Source: Kryptolebias marmoratus
Taxonomy: Eukaryota; Chordata; Actinopteri; Cyprinodontiformes; Rivulidae
Assembly: GCF_001649575.2 (NCBI RefSeq)
Contig: NC_051446.1
Location: 22,129,920-22,193,919 of the forward strand
Length of the DNA: 64,000 nt
Direction: 5' to 3'
The notes beneath the pieces are model-generated. The model made no database searches. It saw only the letters and a program-made list of their open reading frames with translations, and was not told where the DNA came from. A program made the position numbers and the translations under genes. Every line of letters begins with the position of its first letter. Positions within the stretch are counted from its first letter, which is position 1. Shown piece after piece: positions 33,521-45,305 of the stretch.

Positions 33521-34129
33521 CTTTATTATTTTTTCACAAGAATAGAACTAAATGTTTTTTTTTACTTTGAGAGCATGATTCTACTTTTTAAACAAACTTA
33601 GTTTTTGGCCTATACATTTTTTTTTTTTCTTCGAAGCACACAAAAGAAATCTCCTATTCCGAACACACAAACACTGTAGACCTGCAGGATGAATTCTGAA
33701 TGTTAAATGATACTGAATATAGCCTGTTTATTTATGGTGTTTACCTTTTGCATAATATCCATCTCTAATGAAGGTGTCCTGAAATCCTCTCCTGGCTCTG
33801 AAGAAACCCACTGGGAACAACAGATGACAGTGAGAGAAAATAAAGGCTATTTTTTCCTTTTTCTTTTTGTTTATTTTGAGTTTGAGTCACATTCTGACTT
33901 AGTAGAGTTGCATATAAATTAAATCGGAGAGGCACAATAATAGGCTTATGTTTGTCTTTCCACCTGGGTTCGAACTGTTACTTTTGCAGTGCTTATCCTC
34001 AGCCATAAAGCTCGCTTAAATCTAAATCTGGCCATAAAACTGTGTCTGAAACCTTAGTCTGCCCTGTGAGACTTTTAACATTGTGAAGAAACTGATATTA
34101 GTTTTGTAGCATATGAATATATGAATATA
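33521..34129. other. AT-rich sequence, no gene recognised
   Basis: Poly-T runs and short frames only. Confidence 0.3.
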
Positions 34130-35300
34130 TGGCAATACTATTTTTGCCTGTGTCAGTGAGTGTGTGTGTGTGTGTTCATGAGTCTGTTAGTAAAATATCT
34201 TATGAAGAAGTGAACCGATTTTAATAAATCCTCGAGAATGTACTCACTGAATTTACAGCTGCAACTGAGTAACATTAGGAATCAACCCGATTCAGGATGA
34301 CTGCTGCAGCTAATTGACTTTATTAAACAACAAAATGGCTTTAACTCAATCAGCTGTATGGATTTTGTGCTAAGATTCGGTGGAAGTAGCTGAAAATCAT
34401 CAGCTACACATACTCTGAGCTCTAAAAAATTGTTGAGGTCTTTGCTATTAACTATTGAAGTCAACTCTCTCTTTCTATTATTTCACAAAGCACTGAATAT
34501 ATTTTAATGAAAATTTCAGGAAGTAATGATTGAATATATATCTACAAATGATTAGGTTTTGGAGCAAAAAACAAAAATTCAAGGTGGCCACCGGCCAGTT
34601 GTCTTTAGAAAACATAAAAATGGCTTTAATGCAGTCAGAATTACAGGTATTGAGTTAAATTTTGACGTGAGCTTAGCTGAGGGAGATCCCCAACACATAC
34701 TTTGTATCAGAATTTGAGTTTTTGTGTTATTTTTCTGTGCTTGATTTCATGTTGTTGTGTTTGTCTCATGTGTTTCCTGCGCCACTCTTCACCTGCCCTC
34801 AGCTCAGTAGTTTTCCAGTCAGCCTACCGTGCCCATCTGCACCTGTTCCTGGTTTGGAATCAGTCACCTGTGTCCACTTAATCATCACCCTCAGTCCATA
34901 AAACCTGTCTGTTGTCGCTCATTCCTGGCTGGTTCGGTGTATTTTTTGTCTTGTCTCTGCTCAGAGTTAATCCCCATCTTGTTCTTCTGATCATGTTGTG
35001 GTCGAGCCCTGCTCCTTGTGTCGTTCTCCTTGTGCTCCTTTTTGAGTTTTTATTTGGTTTGCTGCCTCGTCAGCTTTTGGTTTTCCTTTTTTTTTTTTTT
35101 GGTAAATAAATTAGATTTGTTCATTTAAGATGAGTCTGCATTCTGGGTTTGCTTCGCTCAATCGTTACGCTTTGAGCAATTCTCATTGCGCAAGATGTTT
35201 GCTTTAAACTTTGGCGTTAACTGTTGAGGTCAGCCCTGTTTGTTTACAAAATATCTCATAAAATGCAAAACAGATTTTATTGCAACACCTAACTCTAAGT
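34130..35300 (+). repeat. Family R copy 9, split by an LTR-like insertion
   Basis: Leader (CTATTTTTGCC and a TG tract), unit 1 (AAATATCTTATG near 34193, CCCGATTCAGGATGACTGC), unit 2 (TTTCACAAAGCACTG, AATTCAAGGTGGCC) to CAACACATACTTT at 34703. The sequence resumes after the insertion with CTTTGAGCAATTC, TTTGGCGTTAACTG and AAATATCTCAT, and fades near 35300 without a tail. Confidence 0.78.
34704..35169 (+). mobile_element. LTR-like element nested in family R copy 9
   Basis: The element interrupts a recognisable family R unit and is flanked by CTTT on both sides (34700-34703 and 35170-35173). It carries CACCTGTGTCCACTT, CATAAAACC (34897-34905), AAATAAATTAG and GAGTCTGCATTCTGGGTTTG, which align in order with the minus-strand solo LTR at 28.3 kb. 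Its ends (GTATCAG and CGTTACG) are not the canonical TG...CA, so exact boundaries may be off by a base or two. Confidence 0.7.
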
Positions 35301-36510
35301 ATCTATATTCTGAGAACTCCAGAAACTTGTGAACACAGCATCCTTTGGAGGAAGTATCAATTGACACAAACCCCTAACAACTCTTTAAATTTGGTTGAAT
35401 TAGAGAATGTGAAGAAAATTAAACCTGTATTGTAAAGAAAAATGTGGGAATTCAGGGTTCAAACATATTTAAGTGATTTGAAATGTGACAACATTTTATC
35501 TTTGACTTGATCCATATGTCTTTTTGATTTTAATTAGTAAATATATTATATATTTGACACTGCAAATCCTCATAAGTCTGCTCCTTTGTGGTCTGCTTCT
35601 TTTATGTAGTGTTGCTATTCATATAATAGTAGTGATTATTACAGAAAATAGAAGAGCTCTGCCTACCACCCCCCGGTGAGTTGCTCTAAGAAAGAAAGAA
35701 AGGAAGGTAAAAAAAAGAAATAAATATATTTATGACCTCTTGAGCGCTTTTCCAAGATTTATCCAGTTTTGACACTCGCAAGGACAATCTTCCACCATTT
35801 AATAAATTTGTGAGCACAGTAGAATAGCAAGAGCAAAAGGGTTCATGGTGAAACGTTTAAAACTGGATGTTTTTGTGCGCACATGTCGGCTGTGGAGAAG
35901 GTGACTCCTGCTTTCAAAATGAAAGTAATAGAAATTCATTTAGACTGGGAGTGTGTACTGTAGGTGTGCAGAGGTCTGTTGTTGGGGGTGTGGTGGTGCA
36001 TCTGGGGTGGAGCTGATGGGACTATAGCTCAGGATGTTTGGCAATAATGTCTTTATGACCGCGGAGGTCATATTTATTCCATAAAACCGACCGGAAATGT
36101 AAAAGAACACACACACACATTATCCACAGTCATGGCAGTTAGAAAAACAAAGTAAAGGTACGCAGAAAATATTGTTTTTTATTTTATGTTTACCAAACTC
36201 CTTGTTGTTTATAGTTTTCACACTTTTATAATTCTTGGGCCATTTTGAACTTTAGGTCCCATATCAATGTGTTGTCAGTGAAAACTCACTCCTCTGCTGG
36301 TTCTCCTTCAATACGATTGTTGTTGTAATAATTCATATAACAACATATTCAGCTCCATCAAGTGTAATGTTCAATGGCTTTTAGCATTTGTAACTTTTAT
36401 TATTTTCAATATATTTAATTTTTTTTCCCCAAAAGTTCCTTTTTAGAAACACATTGGGATGGTTTTCCCTTCAAAACATTGCTTTCTATGAAATTTGCTT
36501 CAGCACAGTT
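35301..36510. other. AT-rich sequence, no gene recognised
   Basis: Short AAAG-type and CA-type runs (35.69, 36.11 kb); no supported gene. Confidence 0.3.
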
Positions 36511-36514
36511 GCTC

Positions 36515-36630
36515 TATTTTTGTCCTCTTGTGCCACTTTTAGCTTTTAGCCACGGTTTTGCTTATATAAGCTTTTAGTTACTGTGTTGCTGATTTTAGCT
36601 TTTTACTGTTCTGCTCAATCTGTGTGTTCT
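36515..36630. repeat. GCTAAAA-type minisatellite, short array 3
   Basis: CTTTTAGCTTTTAGCCACGG, TTTTGCTTATATAAGC and CTTTTAGTTACTG variants match the motif set of array 1 in the same orientation. Confidence 0.5.
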
Positions 36631-37540
36631 GATTGTTTGAGTGCCTGTTCTGGTTGTTTCAGCTTTTCTTCTGCTGTACAAAAGAATCATTTCGACCTTT
36701 TTTCCCCCCAAAGCTCTGTGACTTTTTCAGTAAAGCTAACATACTGTATGTATCTGGCCTGCATTTATCTTAATATAACTGCAGCACATATCTTGAACCA
36801 TAACCAAAAGGAGCAGCAGAGTGATTAGTGCCTCCCTCCTTTTCTCCACACCACCTGAACAATATACCAGCTTTCAGGTACCAGAGCAGTTTGCGACCGA
36901 GCGTGCAGTAAAAAGATAGATGCGGTATGTGTGTGACTTACATAAATTTTCCCCTCCCCTGACCAGTTGCCGCACTCCCTCATCTTGACAGCTCCATAGA
37001 TTAAACCTCGAGAAGCAAACAGTGCTGTTTAGTATTACACATGACCAATCTGCACTGCCTGAGACGCATCAAATGAGAAAAGAGCAAAGTGTTTGAACCA
37101 AAATGCAGAAGAAAATCTATACCAAAGCTGTTTCAGAGAGGAAAAATGGCGATCCTTGTTGCTACAACTGAGCAGTATTTTCTTGTCCATTCATAGAAGA
37201 TGAACTCATTACTTAGAGAAGAGGTTTGCAGTAGTGTTATGCTCGGCTAGATGAAATGAAAATTAAAATTTACCAGTATTAATGTAACCTTGTGTTTCAG
37301 CAGCATCAACATAAAAGACTCCACGGAGAGTTAAACCAAAGTGGTTTTCAATCAAAACTGAAATTATTTATAAGAACGCCGAGATGATAATGACACAATT
37401 ACACTCAAAAGCCTTTTTTATGACCACACTTATACAGTGAAACCTTTTCAGGCTACTGGGAGCAAACAGCAGTGTTATCTGCTTATTTTCTCCCTCAAAC
37501 AAAATTCCTGGATTGAGCATTTTGGGGAAAAAGAGCCTCA
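36631..37540. promoter_or_regulatory. Unique sequence with a regulatory-looking island
   Basis: 36.88-37.09 kb is balanced, with GACTTACATAAATTTTCCCC and TAGATTAAACCTCGAG. The rest is AT-rich. No gene recognised. Confidence 0.22.
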
Positions 37541-37542
37541 CA

Positions 37543-37800
37543 TTACTTGGAGGAATGCATATCGCCCACTGCCTTTCATGCCACAGTTTTAGACTAACAT
37601 CAGTGGGTTAGAGCTGTTTTGGTTAAACCCTGAAAATAACATGATGCACAATCTCATGCAACATCTCGAGATGTCACACTCAGAATATGATTTGTGACTT
37701 ATAGTCGTTTTTGTGTTTTCTGAAGTCAGTTAGCTGTGGCAGCCATCTTAAAGGGGGCTGAGTCCTAAAGTTAATCAGAATCTAGAAGTACACAGTAAAT
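37543..37800 (-). repeat. Family R copy 10 (tail and part of one unit)
   Basis: TTGGAGGAATGCATATCGCC, CTGCCTTTCATGCCA, CATCTCGAGATGTCACACTC and TTAGCTGTGGCAGCCATCTT mark the tail and the adjoining unit in minus orientation. The distal part is missing. Confidence 0.75.
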
Positions 37801-38479
37801 CTTCCAGCTGTTAGTGGCAAACAACACAACAAAACACCCAAGCCTCTTAACAAAACTAAATACCTTCAACATGGCCTCCAAAATCAGCTCTGCAGCTTTT
37901 GGTTTTTGAAGCCCGTTTGTCGTGGGAAAAACCTGCAGCCTGGTTTGTTGCCTGCAACATAACTTATTTTCATCACCTAACCTTTCTTGTCTCATATGTT
38001 CAACCAAAATAACAAAACAAGAAGCAGATTACAAAGCAGAGCAACAGAAAGGCAACAGAAGGAATGCCAACACCTGCTGAATAACACGTTCATGACCCCG
38101 TGACACGGACCAGAAACACTCCTTTTAGGTAATTGGCCGGGAGGCATCTGTTGGCTGGTGAGACCAAAAATCTTTCTCTTTTCCAGTCTGAAGAAAAATA
38201 GGAGTTGAGCATTAAGAAAATCTTACCTGGACCGGCTCTGCTCCACTGAACCCGATCCAGGACAACAGCCTTGCTCATTTATCACCTTCCAGCTCCAACA
38301 GTCTGAGTTCATCAGGGGATCATGACTGTTTCAGGCCTTTTCTTATTAGGACTCAACTTCACAACTTGAAAATATGAGTCTACAGAGAAAACACCTTCAG
38401 ATACACCTCCAGACATTTTGTTTAGCAACTTACTAATGAGCCACTTAGACATTAATTTAACCTGCTACTTGTTCTTCCA
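37801..38479. other. Unique sequence, no gene recognised
   Basis: Frames of 62-78 codons on the minus strand have no recognisable domain. Confidence 0.3.
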
Positions 38480-39295
38480 CTTATTCGAGCAAAGCCATTT
38501 TAGCAAACATAAAAAATGTCTATAAATCTGTAGATTTTACAGATTATGAGCTGAGATTTGGTGAATTAGTAGCAGAGACTGATCTTCAGACTACACTCCA
38601 AGTGCTAACTGACTGTGTGAGATATATGTTTAAAACTTTGTCACTAACTACTGGAATCAACTCTGTTTGCTAACTTGCAGAAAATAATTGTTAGGCTGAT
38701 ATCTACAACTTTGGACAAGATGGTCGCCACAGCCAGCTGACCTTAGAAACACAATAATAGCTCAGTCAGTCAGTTTTAAAACTGATAAATAAAACTCAGT
38801 CAGTTTTACATATATTGAGTTAACATTTGGTGTGGTAGTTAGCTATTGTGCCCGACACAAACTTTTAGTGAACTTGGTATTTACTATTAACTTTGTTTAT
38901 CTGTTAACAAAATATCTCCTAAACCACTGGATGAATTTCAATGAAACTCTCAAAAAGTATGTTTTGGTTGTACGTCTACAACTGATTAACTTTTGGAGTC
39001 AACTCAGAGATGATCACCCCAGCTAATTGACCTTAGCTTACATATAAATGGCTACACCTCAGCAGGTTTTACAGATATTGAGCTAAAATTTGGTGTCGTT
39101 GTAGCTGATAGATCACAACACATACTCCAAGCACTGACAGATCATTTAAGCTCACACAAGATATTGCATGAGATTGTCATAATGTTATTCTTAAGATTTG
39201 AGAAACACAGCTATAATTTAGGGTTATGTAAGATGATCTTAGTCTAAAACTTTGGCATGAAAGGTATTTGTTCAAGGAGTGCCAGGCATTTATGG
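38480..39295 (+). repeat. Family R copy 11 (about three units, no leader)
   Basis: It begins inside a unit. Two GACCTTAG motifs lie at 38739 and 39029, giving a 290-bp period. A full-length last unit (AAATATCTCCTAAACCACTGG near 38916) leads into the tail with CTTTGGCATGAAAGG; the palindrome is shortened (TTGTTCAAGGAGTGCC). Confidence 0.8.
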
Positions 39296-42200
39296 CTTAC
39301 TATGATTTTGGAAACAAAACAAAACAAAACACAAAAAATGAAAATAAGTGCTATAAAAAAATGGGCACAATTAAATTGATGCTTGCTGAGATGGTTGTTT
39401 TTTTCTATTTCCCATTTTAATCTGTTTATTTCAACATGGTAAAAAAAATAAATAAATTAACACAGGAAGGAATCAGTCAACAGGGAATATCCATGTCAGA
39501 TTCCAAATCCAGCATCACTCTCTTGTATGTTTTCTTACATCAAGTAAGATGTCTCCCCTGTGCTGTAATTGAACATGGTGATGTTTTGAGACCTAGAGAA
39601 CAGAAGGAACAGAAAAGGTGTGCATGAACTGTAAATGCCTCCATGTGTAACGAAAACACAATTCTCTACTCTTTGTTGCTCTTTTCCCCCTCCATCTGAG
39701 TATTACATTTGCAGGCTGGAGCAAAAGAAAAAAAAAAGAAATAAAACAAAAAAAAGAGAAATCTAACCTGAGCAATGAGGCCTGTGACAAAGAGCAGATA
39801 GCAGGTGGCTTTCTGCTGTATGTGTGTGGATCACTGTGGGTGTGTGGTAAATTGCAACACAAGTTTTATTTTTTAATTTTTCTCTTTTGAACTGTCAAGC
39901 CACAGAAGCGGCTCTCATCAGAGTGTTGTATATGTGCTGGAGTAATGGGGTCACAGTGGATGTGCCGAATAGGCAGGGTCTCTATTCCAAAGACTCAGAG
40001 ATGGAAGGCAGTAGCTGGAGCAGGCGGCAGAGGGGTCTGAATAATGAATTTATTTATTTTTTTCTTTTGTATGTGCTGCTTTGTGACTCCTCACCCGCCT
40101 TAAAAAAAACAACTATACTTGGATATTAAAAGGTGTCATAGGCCCTGCAGTGCCGAAGCAGACAGTGGTAATGACACGGGGGAGGAGGGATAAATAAGGA
40201 GTGGAGAGCCAGAGTGAAATGGGACAAGCAGAGATGTGGACTGACAGAATGATGCGATAAGCCAAGTGTTTGACTGTTAACTTGCCAGACACAGCAAGTT
40301 CTGATTTGTGCAATTATGTTCGAGTTTGAGACAACAGATAATGACAGGTTGAACCCAGTTTGTAGAGGACAACGTGTGGGAGGAAACACTCGACAAGTGC
40401 TTGGACACAGACCTGAGAAGGACACAAAAGCAACCTGCTGGGTCTGCAAAGGTTCTGCCTCCATCCAGACAGACAATGAGCATTGCCAGATAAACTGAGT
40501 TTAAAGTACTCATTGCAAAGCATGAACTACAGCATAAAAAGTTTATCCTGAGCTACGGCAAATTGTGCCGTTTAAAAGAGTTTACGCCAGTAGTTTTCCA
40601 AATATATTGATATGCAATGCTGAATTCTGTGTCTGCACTTAATGTGAACAAAGAACATGGATGAAACTGTCAAAAACTAGGTGGAAACCAATACTAGTAG
40701 GCAAAACTGCTAAATTTGGTATTGATCTGATATCAAGTAAACTCCATATCACCAGTGATCCAATACACCACTGACGGGGAGCATTTGGTCATGTTTTATG
40801 ATCGATATGCTAAATCTGAATATATTTTATGACTATTACATAAATGACTGTTGCTTTTGACTATTAATTAGCCATTTATTTGTGTTTTTAAACCCTGGAT
40901 GGTTTTTAGACACAGCTTTTTTCATGGATTCTGTTTTTCTCCAGAAACAAAATATTAATAATAGCCTAAAAGATCTGATGAAAGACCAGTGGTGCCCAGA
41001 TCACTGCGGAAAACAAACATCGGGTTTGTATTATACAGAACTGACATGGCAAAATGTTTGCTGTTAACTGGGCATGAATTAATAATTTCACACTAGCTTT
41101 AGAGCATAAAAAACAATTAAGTTTGGAAAATGAACACACTGAGGCACATTGTTTTAATTAAAATGTTTGCCCAATAACAAAATCCAGCTGTTGTGTGGCC
41201 CACGGGGAATATTTGAATGTCTGATTGCTCTTGATGCAGTTAGAATTTTCCCAGATTAATTGTTTTTAAATGTTCTCATAAAGCCAGATGCAAAATGTCA
41301 CACTGGAATGAATGTTTTTGTCCAGGTATGCAGCTGCAGTCTCAGAAAGACTACAGTCTGTGCGAATAAAGCAGTCTCGTAATTTCAGCTCTAAATTTTA
41401 GCTTCTAATTTTAATCTAGAGAACAAGATGAGGCAGAGAGATCTTAGACTGTCTGAAAGCTGGGAAACAGAGTGATGGTTGTCCTTTTTATAGCAACCAA
41501 ATTGTCTTCATTTTATTTCTTTTATTTCTTGCAAGTCAGGTTAAAAGTATATATGTTTTCTTTGCAAATTCTGGAGACTTTCCATCGCGTTGTGATGTCA
41601 CCAGAGAATGTATTTTTTTCTCTCATGCTTCCTATATTCTTCTGATAATGCATTTTGGTTTTCTGTCTCTGTTCAATCAGTTGATTAACCCACAATAGAT
41701 TTTTTACTCCTTCCTGTGTACTGTACATACTCTCCCTGTTTTTCTTCTTCTTTTGTGAAAATAAGCTTTCTTTTTTCTTTTCTTTTTTTGTTATTATGAT
41801 TTTCCATTTAATTTTGCAGTTTTTGCTCAAGTTTTGTTTGCACAGCCCTGCTGTGGTTGATTATTTAACTGTTTGTTTCCAATTTTTTTTAAAATTTTAT
41901 TGTAACTTATTTATGGATCTTTAATCTTTTTTTTCGGAGAAAACTGTAAATGTTGTGTTGGTTTTTAGTTTGAAAATCACTGCAAATAAAAACTGAAGTG
42001 GTCAAAAAATAAATTACATGTATTTGTGCAGTTTTAAAATATTTTTTTATTTTCTGTTTATGGTGCACTGTGACATTTTGATCCTCCTACTTGGGGAAAG
42101 AAAACTTTGAAACTAAATGAGAACCTCTACGATTAAAAAAAATATTTTCAACTATAAAAATGACCTTTAAGGGAGGAGGGCATATTTTACTGTAACAACC

Positions 42201-42600
42201 ACTGTGCTACAATTTTTGTTAATGTGGAAATGGTTTATTGCTGGCTTCGTTATTCAGTCTGCTTAAAAGACATTAACCCCGAGTGTCCAGGATGTGTCTG
42301 CTAAGCCACACGTGCCACAGTTTGTGTTTGTTCTGTGGAGAAGCAGATTTTTTTTCCATCTTGTCCAAGCAGTTGATGATTGCCAGGTGGATTGACAAAA
42401 ATACTGTACAGAAATTTCTCCCGTCTCAGTATAACAGGCGCTCTGCCTCAGTACTCCCATCTGTGTTTCCTGATAATTCCAGTGAGATATCTTGCTCCTC
42501 CAACTCTGCTGGGAACTATGGGAAAAAAATTAAAGCCGTTGGCTGCTAAAATTGAAGACCCTTCTAAAGTAGGACTATGATAACTGAATACTTCAGGGCC
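39296..42600. other. Mostly AT-rich sequence, no gene recognised
   Basis: Overlapping frames near 40.1-40.5 kb (up to 116 codons) lie opposite purine-rich sequence and have no domain-like content. 40.68-40.80 kb (GGTATTGATCTGATATC) has a vaguely transposon-like look. Nothing else is supported. Confidence 0.3.
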
Positions 42601-42648
42601 TTCCATCCATCTATTCATTTTCTTTGCCCACTTTTCCGTGCAGGTCAA
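42601..42648. repeat. Short LINE-type 3' tail fragment
   Basis: TTCCATCCATCTATTCATTT, then CCGTGCAGGTC, resembles the reverse complement of a GATGGATG-ended LINE tail. About 48 bp, decayed. Confidence 0.45.
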
Positions 42649-42649
42649 A

Positions 42650-44755
42650 TTAAAAAAGAAGAACACTCAGAGCATGTATAAAAGTTCTCCCAAAATAACT
42701 AAAGCTTCCTTGGGGTTGAGGAAAAAAATTGACCATTTCCTCTCAACTGTCGATCTTTTCAGCGCACAATCAAAAATTAATGATGACAGAGTTGAGGCAA
42801 AACTTAGCAAGCCAAAGTGGGCCTGAGGCTAACAAAATAATGTGCAAGAGCAAGAATACCATTTTGCAAGCTGTGTACACAAAAATAAGCTGTGAATTTT
42901 CAAAAACTGTCCATTCAAAACATGGATACATGGCTTGACGGTCACTTGGTCACAAATGCTCAATAGTTCAGTGAGACTGCAGTGAAAAATTCTCATATTT
43001 TCTTGCAATTGTCCAGCAAGTTTGAAGGATGTTTTTCACCAATAGATTATCCAACAATAACAGCTCAGTGAGATGCCACCTAAGTGCGGCAGAAAGGGGT
43101 TGTTGTGCAAAATATCTTTGGACGGGGCCTTAATCCTATTGCAGACTGAATTTTTAAATAGGGGGACTTTAAAGCAGCTCATAAGATGCATTTCAAATGA
43201 ATGGTGCTTCATTTGGTTTTATACTGTAAAGAAGAAAATATTTCAAACATAAAAGCCTGCAAATTTTCTCAACAGAAAATGAGTCTTTAGTTGATCATAC
43301 TGTGTGTCTCTTAAAAGATGGCTCCACAACATTTATTTATCAGGCACTTTAGTCAGAGCATGGCATCCTACATTATTAAATAACACACTGAGAAACTAGT
43401 GGAGACTTAGTTCATACTGGGCTCACACTCTAAATCACTTCCAATAACTGTGGCACAAGCTGAAAATAAGCAGCACAGTCTGATTACCTATTCAAAGCAT
43501 TGCCAATCAGCTGGGGTGCAGGACAAACTCAGCTAAAATGGACACAGATTGTGGCTACCCAGTGGTCCTCAGTCCAGCCTGTGGAGTCTTGTCTATTTTT
43601 TTTCTTCTTTTTGATATCCTTAGCATTGCTGTAGATGGCGTGTGGCCCTTGTCTGAGTGCTCCTTTTCTCTGACAGAACAAATTAGGCTGAAATGACAGA
43701 TGAAAGGCCAAATGTTTCAGGATGGCACAAAGGAAAGTGCTGTTAATGAAAGTCCCTTGTGAAAATGGGGTTTCAGAGGAACGTCGGTGACAGCAAAACC
43801 TACTATGAATATGCAATGCCTCAGTCAGCTGAGTTAGTTTATGTAGCACACACACAGGACAGGGTTATTGAGGCTGCTCTTCAAGATAAGGGTAAATATT
43901 TTGTGGAAGTTGTAAACTGTACAAATGTTCTACAGCTTTCAAGCTTTTCCAGAGTTAAAGACAGGGTGTAGGACGACTTTGTTGCTTCAACCATAAACTA
44001 ATTTGAGGTGAGAGTAGAATTTTCTAAGGAGTATATTAACCAGCTGCCTAAAATGAGAACTCTAATTAAGGAGATGACAGCTTTATTAACACGTGCTAAA
44101 GGGAGGAGTGCTTGATTAAGAGAGAGCAGCTGATTTACATTCTTGTATGTGTGTGTAACCCATCCTGCTCTTTTAAATGTGTTGCAGAGAAACTACTTTC
44201 CCAGGGGACACTGTCAGAAGCTGTCAACAGCTGTTAGAGTGTTTTCTGCCTGTCCTCTGAAAAATACTCATTGTTCATGAAGTTGACAGTTATTTGCAGT
44301 GAGTGGGTGGTCAGCGAGATGATTATTGCCCTAGTGCTTGGGGGGAAAAAAATGTTATCCGGTGCAAGAACATTTATAAGTCCTTGTTTACATTTGTCCT
44401 TCCTACATTTGTCCTCATCACATTTTATGCGTCTTGTAACAAGGCAGACAGTATTTAGCACAAGGCAAAACCCAGTTATGTCTTTAACTTTGGCAAGCTT
44501 AAGCCTCATAACTCACTCTCCAATCTGAATTGCAGTGGCAGAACAAAAGTGGGGAAAGAAAGTATATGTCTTGTGTTATGAGAGTTAAATCAAACTGGAA
44601 GTGAAACTTATGCATACTGAACACACAAAGGAAGCTTTCAAAGCAGTCAATAATTGACCTTATACACCTTTTGCTTTCCTCCTCAATGGCAACTGAATTT
44701 GAGCATTTGGTCCAGCTCCAGTTTGCAAACGGATTGCTTCACTGTGAAAATAAAT
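42650..44755. other. Unique sequence, no gene recognised
   Basis: Frames up to 108 codons (43529-43855, minus) lack recognisable domains. Confidence 0.3.
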
Positions 44756-44759
44756 TTCA

Positions 44760-45305
44760 TCATCCTCTGCGGTCATTCATAGTCGAGTATACTTGCCTTC
44801 CATAGTACTTGTGAGTCCTTTGGTGGCTGACAGGGCCAATTCTGAAGCTGCATATTTTATGGCAGTGTGGACAGGGGCAACTAGTGATGGTGGCTTTGAG
44901 TTGGTTCGTTTTGATGGAGGTTCTCTCTTTTCAAAGTCTGTTTGACCTCATTGTAAAATGCAGCTCCTTCTCGGACAAGGGTTCTCCACATTGGTTGCAG
45001 TGTCTTCCCAGGTCTTATGCTTTATGAAGCACTTTTCGATGTTTGTTTTGAAATTGTTCTTGTACTTCTGTTTTACCTCCTGGGACACTTTTTTTCCTCG
45101 TACATGTGGTGAGTACAGGACTTGTTTTGGGAGGCAGGAGTCAGGGATACAAATTACATGCCGAGTCCAACTGAATTGTCATTGGGTAATGATGGCAGTG
45201 ATTCCACGATGCTGATGTTGGTGCACCTATTCGTTCTTTAGATTTTCTGGAGGCATCTCTGATGATGTGCCTTGAGTACATTCAAGTGCCTGTTGTATGA
45301 TAACT
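44760..45305 (-). pseudogene. LINE C-terminal remnant ending in a C2H2 zinc finger
   Basis: Read on the minus strand, the sequence encodes YNRHLNVLKAHHQRCLQKI, NISI, ITAII, QFSWTRHVI, PDSCLPKQVLYS, then a Lys-rich KYKNNFKTNIEKC segment and, at the end, CPHCHKICSFRIGPVSHQRTH with a terminal stop at 44760-44762. The finger has the full C-x2-C-x12-H-x3-H spacing. The order matches LINE ORFs with conserved HHQRCLR, RWTGHVIRMPDSRLPK and a C-terminal CPHC...SHLRTH finger. Two in-frame stops, a deletion after the QRCL motif and at least one frame change show it is dead. The polymerase core is absent. Confidence 0.85.

Noticed and set aside
33960..33985. tRNA B-box-like GGGTTCGAACTG
   Set aside because: No A-box or cloverleaf-forming sequence upstream.
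40126..40523. Several overlapping minus-strand frames (up to 116 codons)
   Set aside because: They lie opposite purine-rich sequence that lacks stop codons by composition; products are low-information Ser/Cys/His/Pro mixtures.
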